Source: Ianthella basta (lineage: Eukaryota > Porifera > Demospongiae > Verongiida > Ianthellidae). From it: a DNA stretch of 64,000 bases. The notes beneath the pieces were generated by a model that did not search any database, was not told the DNA's origin, and was given only the letters and a program-made list of their open reading frames with translations. Positions within the stretch are counted from its first letter, which is position 1; each line of letters opens with the position of its first letter. Shown piece after piece: positions 53,814 through 64,000 of this stretch. A program made the position numbers and the translations under genes. Location: assembly GCA_964019415.1 (NCBI GenBank), contig OZ025869.1:8039214-8103213 (forward strand), read 5' to 3'.

Positions 53814-54810
53814 GCATGTGCGTGTGTGTGTGTGTGTGTGTCCGTCTACCCCATCTATATACCTCAGAGTTGGGACTCTTGAGCCAAAGGACTTTGGCCA
53901 GGTCATCTCCACGAGTGCTCTCCAGTGTGCATGTGCTCAAACACCTCCACCTTCTGCAGCAGAGACAAGTGGTCGTAGCTAGTCAGCCAACATCTGAGGG
54001 TGGGCAGGATGGGATGGGGTGAGGGTGTGTGTCATAGACTTGCAACAGCTACTGAACCACACCCCTTCCATCCCTTGCCCCTCCCACTCCACACTCCCTC
54101 ACCTGCAACATGAGCCTGTGCTCAACATACAACATGATCTTCTTCCTCTCCCGGTAGTCTCTGATGAGAGTGTGCAGTGTGTCTGAGTGGGGCACCCGCC
54201 CAATCAGCCCAGAGTTCTGAGACAGTGGAATCACCGAGTAGCAGCGTATACTGCAGGGGAAGGAAGCATTGCACAATAACACATTATTATTGCACAACCC
54301 TCACTGGAGGTGTCTCTTGTAGGTCTCCTGGTTGTCAGCCAGCAGTGTGTTGATGAGCTCAAACAGCTGCATCACTCTCTCGTCTTGGCGGAGGTCCTCA
54401 TGTCCATTGAGGAGGAACATGTACTCACAGCCATCACTGCCTGTGGGAGAGGAGGAGGGGGAGGGGAGAGGGAGGGAGAGGAGACGGGGAGGAAGAGGCA
54501 AGCAGGAGAAAGGGAGGGGGGACAAGTTGTAAGCGAAGAATGCCACAATGCAAATCACAACACAAAGCCTCCTCCTCCCATGTCAATGTCTCTGGTGTTG
54601 TGCCATGCACTCACCACATATTCGCAGCTTCCTGGGCCGCTGCTTTGATGTGATGACCTGCAGAGTGAGCACCACCTGTTGGATGCTGACGGTCTGGGAG
54701 GTGGGGTTGTAGGTGCCAGGGACAGCCAGCTCCAGGTCACGGCACTCAAGGAGCTTGGGAGAGACACACTCACTGGTAAACTTAGAGCACCAATAGTGGA
54801 TGGAGGACAT
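52584..54810 (-). pseudogene. MTOR: mTOR C-terminal (kinase plus FATC) pseudogene, copy 3
   Basis: Same eight exons as copy 1 with one or two differences per 60 bases. It shares the two 4-bp insertions in the pre-catalytic exon (about 53975 and 53930) and the lost donor after HIDFGDYFE. It keeps [11 protein letters not shown] intact where copy 1 is shifted, but has its own loss of about 19 bp in the exon before FATC (about 52818-52826). The kinase signature GLGDRHPSN and [18 protein letters not shown] remain. It cannot encode a full-length kinase as assembled. Confidence 0.87.
53744..53842. repeat. (TG)n microsatellite in mTOR-relic intron
   Basis: TG run of about 98 bp between the kinase exons; the copy 1 tract at 14935-15000 is shorter and more interrupted. 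Confidence 0.9.
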
Positions 54811-55492
54811 GTGTCAGTACTGCTTGCATGTGCATGACTTGCATGCTATAGATGTACTCTGCAAACTAGTTATCAACTTGAAACACAGTCCAAATGTAGA
54901 TCTCCTTAGGATGAATATTGCATGCTCGATCACACAATACCACTGCACTTGCAATTGGAGATTGCAATTGGCTACATGCATCAGAATAGGGATGCATGCA
55001 TGGTTTATAGTTTGGAATTGAGACGAGCCCATGCATCCATCACCTTTGGATAGCTATAAATGGATGTGTGACTACCTCTAGCTCTCACAGCAGACAGCTC
55101 AACCACCTCATCCTGCCCAGCTAGAGTGAGAGTGTATCGTCATTGGGCCTCAGTTGTAATTCAGCAGTGCTGTAAGCAGTGTGCTGCACGGGAGGCCACA
55201 TACACAGCCTTCCCTATTCCATGCAATCTCTTCCTGCAGAGCTAGCTAGCTAGCTGTCTTTAGAATATACTGCCACTTACACTGCAGTCCTAGGCCTGGC
55301 GTTGGCAGCTATCTTACAACTATACATGAATGCGTCACAGTCAATGGCAACATTAAACTGCAATAATAGCAAAAGTGCAATGTCATGCCATGTTGAACTC
55401 ACATCAGTCAGACAAGTGTAGAGAATACAAAGCTTGCAAGCTGCTACAAACCTCAAACATACAGGCTGTTTGTCCAGAGGCTACACCTCACC
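54811..55492. other. Spacer, no gene seen
   Basis: Near-identical to 15965-16634; palindromic TGCATGCA and GCTAGC words, no coding exon. Confidence 0.6.
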
Positions 55493-56445
55493 TTACCTCA
55501 AATTTTCTAAAATAATTTGCTCTGCTTTTTCCATGTACAGCTTCTTCTCGTGCACCGTTAGGTGTCTCCAGTAGAGGTGCTTCTCCTCCGCTGGGAGACC
55601 ATTCCAGACGGCACTTAGCAGTTTCGTCACATGACGGTTGTCAATCTTGATTTTTGGGTGCTCGTCCTCCAGCTCAGGCCAGAAGGTCTTCTTCATCACT
55701 TGCAAAAAGCTGCTCCGCATCACTTCTGAAAATGAGAGAAAAATGTTTGGTTGCTTCTTGCGCAGTGCCCCGGGTAATTTTTGAAGAATGGTTTTGGGGT
55801 GGTAGGAACGTGGCCGTAGGACATTGCTTGGACGTGCAGCTGTTTGATGCAGTAAATGGCCTTCTCCAGTGTCTCCTTCTCTGTCCAGCGCTTTCCCTCA
55901 GCCGCCTGACTGCACCCACAGTGAACGACAACATGCTTCAATTGTTGGAGTTTTTGGTTCTTCAGCATCACTCTTTCATGCTCATGTTGGTTCTTCTTAG
56001 GATCCTTGCCTTGGAGCGTTGACGTGTGGCGTCTTGGGAACTTGCAATTGGCCACCTCTTTGATGAAGGCCAGCTCCAGCTGGGGAGTGTTGGGAGTGGA
56101 GCCTGAAGAGGACCCAGGACTTTGATAGAGGGGCTGGGGATTCACCCTGGGAGCGGCAGCGCATAGGAGTTCTCCGCAAAACAGCTCATGATCCGTTGTA
56201 GGAAGGTTCTCCATCTGTGCGTGTCCCGTGGGAACAGCGGCCGACAGCTGCAGCGGCGGCAGGCCGGGTACGTAGTCGTAGCAACTGATGAACGGCTGGG
56301 GCTCGCCGGCAACTGCAATTGGGTCCGCTTCAAGGAATTCGAAGCTGTAGCTGGCTCCGTAGCCGCCGGGATCGGGGCTCTCAGCAACACCCAGCGTCGG
56401 GTCGACGCTGTCGATCGGGGGACTCCAGTCGCTCCACATCGACAT
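55493..56445 (-). CDS. bHLH plus HMG-box protein, MEIOSIN/STRA8-like architecture, copy 3
   Basis: From ATG 56445 the frame is open through the Pro/Ser-rich N-terminus and the bHLH-like region (VMLKNQKLQQLKHVVVH, TLEKAIYCIKQLH). One T is missing relative to copy 1 near 55777, so read straight through, the frame ends at 55720, just before the HMG-box part (NRHVTKLLSAVWNGLPAEEK, stop TAA 55493). If the stretch ending TTTTCTCTCATTTTCAG is an intron, the missing base does no harm, though I find no strong donor for it. This copy has the intact N-terminus that copy 1 lacks, and copy 1 has the uninterrupted bHLH-to-HMG frame that this one lacks. Role as inferred for copy 1. Confidence 0.62.
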
Positions 56446-56570
56446 CACTTCAGCAGCAAGAATGGGCCGAGTTGTTTATGCCGACAGATTTGGTGCGCAG
56501 CGCCATGCAGTCCGAGCGCTGTTTCTTGTTTGGTTGGCGCCATCTATGACTGTGGCTTTCGCTATGGGAT

Positions 56571-56628
56571 GATGGCAGCATAGATATTCTACACTACGCA
56601 ACGTAGTGTAGAATATCTATGATGGCAG
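56571..56628. other. Perfect 20-bp hairpin flanked by 8-bp direct repeats (copy 3)
   Basis: Identical to 17730-17787: arms 56579-56598 and 56602-56621, loop CAA, GATGGCAG on each side. Both arms have stayed perfect since the duplication. Confidence 0.85.
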
Positions 56629-56866
56629 ATAGCCTGGCGCGCACCGTACAGGCCCTCCTGGGGGCACGAGACAAGATCACATACTGAGAGCTTGGATAGT
56701 TTGCATTAATTAAACGTATTCTCTCGAATACGGAGCAATTAATTAGCTATCCGCTCGTTCATGCAAATGGAACGACAACGATCCGGAAAATGGGGGTGTT
56801 TTCCAAATACGGAGACATAGATAAGAGGCTCATGCAAAAAGATTATTCAACACAGTTCAATTGTAG
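56629..56866. other. Short intergenic region with ATGCAAAT octamer
   Basis: Same content as 17788-18025. Confidence 0.5.
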
Positions 56867-57586
56867 CTAGTAGAGCATCCACCCATCTGCAGCACCACCT
56901 GTGAGCTTGAGGTCTTCGAGCTGGGCCGTGGAGGAAGGGGAGACAATACATTACACAATCACCACTCCAAGCACCGCACATCTCCCCCCCCCCCACACTC
57001 ACTGCTTGTGTAGGCAGCTCAGCCTCCCCTCTCCAGCCTCTCCCTGCTCCACACTACCACTGCCCAGTTTGTTCTGCTCATCCATAAGAGGATTTAACTT
57101 TGTGACCCCTCCAATTGGGGCTAGCCGGCTTGTCTTTTCTGGGGACACACCCTTTTTTGACAAGCCTCCCGGGACTGGTGGTTGGGGTTGCCACGGACGT
57201 GCATAAAGTTTGGGTGGTTGTTCCACTTTATCACAACTAAGGCTGGCTCTGTGTGGATCCACCTTGCCCTTCCCTCCACCACTTGCCTGCAAAGTGAGCT
57301 GTTCGGGGATGGCCTCGTAGATGGGGGAGGAGGAAGGGGGGCGGGGTTTGTGCTTGTCTTGGTGGGGGGAGGGGTCCGGGGAGGCTTGCCATTCAAATGA
57401 TTGTGATGTGGGCACCTTGTCAGAGAGTGCACTGTCCCTCTTGCTGCTGACTGAAGTAGCACTAGCCGGGGATATCTCTGCTGCGTGGGATGAGGAGGGG
57501 AAGAGAAGGACAGCACGTGAGTAATCCTTTAGGAAACACAGTTAAGCCATTGCACAAACCACTCAGATGTGCATAAATTGAAGTGT

Positions 57587-57712
<126 letters not shown>

Positions 57713-58779
57713 TCTCAGTGGCCATGGATTGACTGTACCATCAATTGATCTAACCCCCTCCCACACACACACCTTTTCTCGTATTCGGCTTCTCCATCTC
57801 CTGTGCCTCTGCCTCTTCCGCTCTCTTACTGGCTCCCTCTATCTGGTCAGGTACATTGCCCATACCTACACATCAGCAGTGGGGGAGGAGTCAGAGGGTG
57901 ACAATGGCCAAGTGCTTCTATCTATAGTAACATGACATCACCAAGTCACACAAATCACACTCTACTGAACCTCACCATATTTCATTTGAAAGGCATACGC
58001 CATGTCCAGGTCCTGTGGGGTGAACCTCGTGTAAGGGCTCTTTGAGGGAAGGGCCATTTGTATCTCCCTGGCCACAAAGGACACAACAGAGAGGAACTCA
58101 ACCTCATGGACGTGGTCCCTCAGTTCCAGTCCCATATTCACTAACTAGAAATGGAAATAGGAATGTAGGAATTGGACATCTGTGAGTGGTGTGGATGTGT
58201 GGTAATAACTGACGCAGAGTGGACATTGTGTGGTCTGATGTGTCATGTGTAGCACTGAGGTACAAAGTGGTCCACCTGAAGAGTACTGCAGTGTGATGTA
58301 ACTCGGTGTGTAGTGTAGTATGGAATTTGAAATGAAGCAAATTGCGACAATACTGGGTGGAGTGTGGTGTGGTGTTCACCATGGCCTTCAGGCTTGGGCT
58401 AGTCAGGAACACCTTGATTTCATTCTCCCTCAGCCAGTAGGAGAAGACAGCCTTCACCAGTGGAAGGAGCACTGCCTTGTCCACCCAGCCTGTAATATAG
58501 AGTCAAATATAGCAAATGGGAGGGGGCTGGGCACTTCTAAGAATAGAACACTATGAGGTCATCTGTTGAGTCATCTGTTACCATGTCAACAAGGCTACAA
58601 GATCAGCCAGTCAGAAGTCTCCTCCCGTCCCTCACTTACCAATTCCATTAATGTCAAACTTCTTCAGTTCTCCTTGTGCATAGCATACCTCGGCTGGAGT
58701 CAGACCTACAGCAAGTGGCAAAGACACACAGACCACTTAGCACACTATTTGTGAGCAACATTATAGCACGGATGTGTGT

Positions 58780-58941
<162 letters not shown>

Positions 58942-59260
58942 ATGTGTGGGGTGTGGGTGTGTGTACAGCATGGATGTGTACATGCACATGTGTGTAGGGT
59001 GTGTGTGGTGTGTGGGTGTGGGTGTGGGTGTGGGTGTGGGTGTGTGGGTGTGTCTGTTTGTGTGTGCATGCGAGGGTGTGTGTGTGTTGCAGTGTTGCAT
59101 GTGTGATGTTCTGGTGAAATCCACACACACTAACGTGTTGAGTTGCACACGAATGAATGCGTGTATTCAAAAGTAAGAGAACGTGCTGCATGGAGAGCTT
59201 GTAGAGGGCTGGGTACAGCTTGAGTGGAAAGGCTGCGGCCAGGAATGACTTCAGGGACAT

Positions 59261-60084
59261 CTTCCTCTAGAAGACCAGGAAAGAGCGATAGCAGACAGCG
59301 ATGGAGGCAACTTCACGTTAAAGTTGGAGAAGTTTGAAGGTAGGGAAGTGATTGACCTCTGACACACTGAAATGAACCTTGCTAAGCGCCAGTCCCTTCA
59401 CCTGACCTGCCCAGTGGTAAGGAAGACGGTCCAAGGGACAATGGTTAAATACTGCATGTTAAGGGAATGTGTAATTTTAGGAGAATTGACATTGTTTTCA
59501 GAGCAAGTATGTACAATTGAACACAAGGAGCTCCAGTGAGAAACACAGACTAAATTGAATATAACCACCACCACCACATGATTTAGGCATCCCCTACAAA
59601 CATGGGCACAGTGGCACCACCGAGTGAATTTCACTGGGGAATATGGCATCCCCCTAGGGATTTAGGCAACCTCTGGAAACATCAGGCATCTGGTTCCCTT
59701 AAATGAATTTCACTAGGGAATATGGCATCCCCCCAGAGGATTTATGCATCTCTTACAAACATAGGAAACTGGCACCACCGAGTGAAAGTCGCCAGGGAAT
59801 ATGGCATATGGCAATAGAAATAAGAGTACAAAAATGAGGAAATAGTCTAAAATGCAGTTACAAACATTTTCACACATGTTGCTATGCAATAAATATAACT
59901 TCTACCTTTAGAGTGGTAAAAAATGAAAAATAAATAATTTGCTGTAAACATGATAACTAGTAATTTGTGATTTACAGTCCCAAAACAGTCTCAGTATAGA
60001 GTACTGCCACTGTCACTCACTCAAGCACTCACCAGTCACTCTCACCCATGCACACTCACACACTCCGCTCACTGAGGAAGTGAC
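59261..60084. other. Spacer with three units of the ~77-bp repeat
   Basis: Counterpart of 20378-21198. The tandem GGATTTAGGCATCCCC-type units are at 59577-59815. No gene seen. Confidence 0.6.
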
Positions 60085-60199
60085 TTGTACACTTGAGCAA
60101 GAGCCCAACAGGAACACAGGGTGGGGCTAGGGGTCTCCTTCAGCAGTTCCACTCCAAGCTGACACAACCACTCCACTCAGTCATTCTTGGAGATCCTCC
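60085..60199 (-). pseudogene. MTOR: mTOR FAT-domain exon relic, copy 3
   Basis: Encodes SKNDWVEWLCQLGVELLKET and then SPTLCSCWALAQVY. The donor is AA|GTCACT here against AA|GTAACT in copy 1. Confidence 0.78.
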
Positions 60200-60284
60200 C
60201 TGTGGAGACCAAAAGAAACCAAGTAAGACCAGGGGATACTATGAAGCAAGACCCATAGTACATAAAGCAGGACAATTTAGGACA

Positions 60285-61722
60285 CACTGGACCCCATATA
60301 GGACGCACTGGACCCCATATAGGACGCACTGGACCCCATATAGGACGCACTGGACCCCATATAGGACGCACTGGACCCCATATAGGACGCACAGGACCCC
60401 ATATAGGACGCACTGGACCCCATACAGGATGCACTGGACCCCATATAGAATGCACTGGACCCCATATAGAACTCACTGGACCTAATATAGGACGCACTAA
60501 ACCCCATATAGAATGCACTGGACCTAATATAGGACGCACTGGACACCATACAGGATGCACTGGACACCATACAGGATGCACTGGACCCCCAAAGGACGCA
60601 CTGGACCCCATATAGAATGGACTGGACCTCACATAGGACACACTGGACACCATACAGGATGCACTGGACCCCCAAAGGACGCACTGGACCCCATATAGAA
60701 TGCACTGGACCTCACATAGGACACACTGGACACCATACAGGATGCACTGGACCCCATATAGGACGCACTGGACCCCATATAGAATGCACTGGACCTTCAT
60801 AGGACGCACTGGGCCTCATATAGAATGCACTGGACCCCATATAGGACGCACTGGACCCCATACAGGACGCACTAGACCCCATATAGAATGCACTGGACCC
60901 CATATAGAATGCACTGGACCCCATATAGGACGCACTGGACCTCATACAGAATGCACTGGACCCCATATAGGACGCACTGGACACTATACAGGATGCACTG
61001 GACCCCCAAAGGACGCACTGGACCCCATATAGAATGCATTGGGCCCCATATTAGAATGCACTGGACCCCATAGGACGCACTGGACCCCATATAGAATGCA
61101 CTGGACCTTCATAGGACGCACTGGGCCTCATATAGAATGCACTGGACCCCATATAGGACGCACTGGACCCCATATAAAATGCACTGGACCTTCATAGGAC
61201 GCACTGGGCCTCATATAGAATGCACTGGACCCCATATAGAATGCATTGGACCCCATATAGAATGCACTGGACCCTATATAGGACGCACTGGACACTATAT
61301 TGGACGCACTGGACCCCATATAGGATGCACTGGACCCCCTATAGAATGCACTGGACCCTCATAGGACGCACTGGACCCCATATAGAATGCACTGGACCCT
61401 CATAGGACGCACTGGGCCTCATATAGAATGCACTGGACCCCAAATAGAATGCACTGGACCCCATATAGAATGCACTGGACCCAATAGAGGACGCACTGGA
61501 CCCCTTATAGGACACACTCAATCCCATACCGAAGCACTGGACCCCACATAGGACGCACTGGACCCACCATAGAACGCACTGGACCCCATACAGGACGCAC
61601 TGGACCCCATATAGAATGCACTGGATCCCATATAGAATGCACTGGACCCCATATAGAATGCACTGGGCCCCATATTAGAATGCACTGGACCCAATATAGG
61701 ATGCACTCAATCCCATACAGAA
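60285..61722. repeat. 21-bp minisatellite array (copy 3)
   Basis: About 68 units of the CACTGGACCCCATATAGG family. Unit order differs from copy 1, with longer higher-order blocks (for example TTCATAGGACGCACTGGGCC variants) found only here. Confidence 0.95.
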
Positions 61723-61726
61723 TAGA

Positions 61727-62738
61727 CCCTCACCCCCACCCTACACACCCCCACCCTACACACCCTCACCCTACACACCCCCACCCCCACCCTACACACC
61801 CCCACACCCCCACCCTCACCCCCACCCTACACACCCCCACCCTACACACCACCACCATACACACCCCCACCCTACACACCACCACCATACACACCCCCAC
61901 CATACACACCCCCACCCTACACACCCCCACCCTACACACCCCCACCCCCACCCTACACACCCTCACCTCCACCCTACACACCCTCACCCTACACACACAC
62001 ATCCCCACCTACACACCCCCACCCCCACCTACACACCCTCACCTCCACCCTACACACCCTCACCCTACACACCCTCACCATCACCCTACACACCCCCACC
62101 CCCACCCTACACACCCCTACCCTACACACCCCACCCTACACACCTTCACCCTACACACCCCCACCCTACACACCTTCCCCCTACACACCCTCACCCTACA
62201 CACCCCCACCCTACACACCCCCACCCTACACACCCCCACTCTACACACCCCCACTCTACACACCCCCACCCTACACACCTTCACCCTACACACCCCCACC
62301 CTACACACCCCCACTCTACACACCCCCACCCTACACACCCCCACCCTACACACCTTCACCCTACACACCTTCACCCTACACACCCCCACCCTACACACCT
62401 TCACCCTACACACCCCTACCCTACACACCCCCACCCTACACACCCCCACCCTACACACCTTCACCCTACACACCCCCACCCTACACACCTTCACCCTACA
62501 CACCCCCACCCTACATACCTTCACCCTACACACCCCCACCCTACACACCCCCACCCTACACACCCCCACCCTACACACCCCCACCCCCACCTACACACCC
62601 CCACCCTACACCCCCCCACCCTACACACCCCCACCCTACACACCCCCACCCTACACACCCCCACCCCCACCTACACACCCCCACCCTACACACCCCCACC
62701 CTACACACCCCCACCCTACACACCCCCACCCTACACAC
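61727..62738. repeat. 15-bp C-rich minisatellite (copy 3)
   Basis: About 67 units of ACACCCCCACCCTAC with CACCTTCACC variants; roughly twice the copy 1 array. Confidence 0.95.
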
Positions 62739-62988
62739 TATTCCACTGTCTAAGCTAGCCTGTACTGTGCAATATTACTATACAGAAATGGGATATATAA
62801 AGGAGTTAACTTACTCCATGCATGCTGAAAGCTTCATTGGCAACTGCTGAATGACCAAGTGAAGAAAAGTGGGTTAGCAAAGCTTCAGGAAATACAACTG
62901 TTTAGCTTGCAGTTAAATTGTGTGTGATTCACTGACTTGTTTGTAGAGAACTGCAGTGGCTAGGAAAATTGTCCATTGTAGCTTGGTC

Positions 62989-63126
62989 CACACCAGCCAA
63001 AGTTAACAAGTGTTCAGACGTTTCAGTGACATTGCATGCAGTCACCTTACAGTCACCTTAATCACTGATGAAGGCTACTGTAATGTCACTGAAACGGCTG
63101 AATAATTGTTAACTTTGGCTAGTGTG
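62989..63126. mobile_element. Foldback (MITE-like) element, copy d
   Basis: Same element and flanks as at 23569-23706. Confidence 0.7.
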
Positions 63127-63300
63127 CACTGCTACAATGGATTCACTGACTATATAACTTCCTTTCCTTCCATACAGCAATTGTATGGAAGGCCTTTCAG
63201 TATGCAGTGCGTAAACACTCATAAAAGATAAAGTGAATGTGCAGTATTTTAACTGTACTGAACTACCTTAGACCTGCAGATCGGGCTATGTATGTAACAT

Positions 63301-63301
<1 letters not shown>

Positions 63302-63372
<71 letters not shown>
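63302..63372. repeat. (TG)n microsatellite
   Basis: TG run of about 70 bp followed by GCGAGAGAGAGATGAATG, as at 1047. Confidence 0.95.
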
Positions 63373-63377
<5 letters not shown>

Positions 63378-64000
63378 AGAGAGATGAATGTATGCGTGTG
63401 CTGCATGCATGCTGTCATGGGGAAGGCTGGCCTGGCTGCCCTGAAACCTGAACCCTTGCCATCCTATTGTCCTGGCTCTGTGATAACCAGTCACGTGACT
63501 GTGGCATTGCTGCACCTTCTGTAGCAAGCATGACACCATGCATGGTCTTACAAGTGATCTAACAACTTGCACTTTATCGCAGATGATAAGCAATTGTTAC
63601 TGGCAGCTGCTCAGATACGAGAAAGACCAATTAAGAAATTTACCATGTACATACTGTAACAGTACCCATTCTTCAGAGTGAATACTGTTATGACTGCTAA
63701 TCACAAAGACAGACAGAAAATTGTAAAACTTAGTGAAAAGAAATAAAATTTAACATAGATGTAAATTCTGCTGCAAGGCCCAGAACTGCAGAAAGATTAT
63801 CTGTTTCACACTTCTGCACAATGACAGACAGACTCAAGAAACTGTTTAACTCGGCCTTTGGCACATGTGTACGTCACATTAATCACCTCCTGTTGAAACA
63901 AGCCATGTGTACAGTAAATTGGACAGCTGTATTATACAACCACTAGCAACCATGTTACTGCTACACCTCAAAAATGATTATCGGTTTAAATTTGAACATA
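63373..64000. other. Duplicated tail, no gene seen
   Basis: Matches 1047-1653 and 24000-24560. The last bases (TCGGTTTAAATTTGAACATA) equal those after the transposon target site in copy 2, giving the empty-site sequence for the left transposon end. Confidence 0.7.

Overview
This is a eukaryotic (metazoan) window. The genes are split by short introns with GT-AG borders (one about 55 bp), there is no operon structure, and the sequence is crowded with (TG)n tracts, minisatellites and foldback elements. The gene content (mTOR kinase exons, a bHLH plus HMG-box protein, an MLF relic, and ankyrin-ROCO proteins carrying Death and CARD domains) fits an early-branching marine animal. A demosponge is my best guess, but the species is not determined.

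Layout. The window is a block of segmental duplications, almost all on the minus strand. Bases 1-1653 are the tail of an earlier copy. A 4.05-kb Tc1/mariner-type DNA transposon fills 1656-5702. Copy 1 spans about 5705-24534, copy 2 about 25600-43800 (rearranged and partly collapsed), and copy 3 about 43820-64000, which is still open at the right edge. A full copy, as in copies 1 and 3, reads from left to right: an ankyrin-Roc-COR-Death gene; its 5' region with a CRE site; an mTOR exon relic; a polypurine minisatellite; mTOR kinase/FATC exons (pseudogene); a bHLH-HMG gene; an EF-hand-like gene; an mTOR FAT exon relic; a 21-bp minisatellite; a 15-bp C-rich minisatellite; a foldback element; and a (TG)n tract. 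Copy 2 keeps the ROCO gene, then contains reiterated FATC-exon fragments in polypurine arrays plus unrelated repeats.

Main result. The three ROCO paralogues (minus strand, 10733-6768, 31826-27259 and 49480-45337) can each be spliced into an open frame of 929, 1034 and 1051 aa. Every coding junction is phase 1. They share an ankyrin-Roc-COR body but differ in their C-terminal death-fold modules: Death only, CARD plus Death, and Death plus Death. The differences between copies concentrate in the ankyrin repeats, at the positions that face ligands in ankyrin scaffolds, while COR is nearly identical. This looks like a small, actively diversifying family of intracellular receptor or signalling GTPases, plausibly for innate immunity or regulated cell death. 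That role is inferred from domain content only.

The second notable item is the transposon. Besides a DD34E transposase it carries a convergent gene with a ubiquitin/PB1-like fold and a SHOCT-like C-terminus. The mTOR, EF-hand-like and MLF pieces carry frameshifts, lost splice sites or stops and are relics. The bHLH-HMG gene (MEIOSIN/STRA8-like architecture) has a different lesion in each copy.
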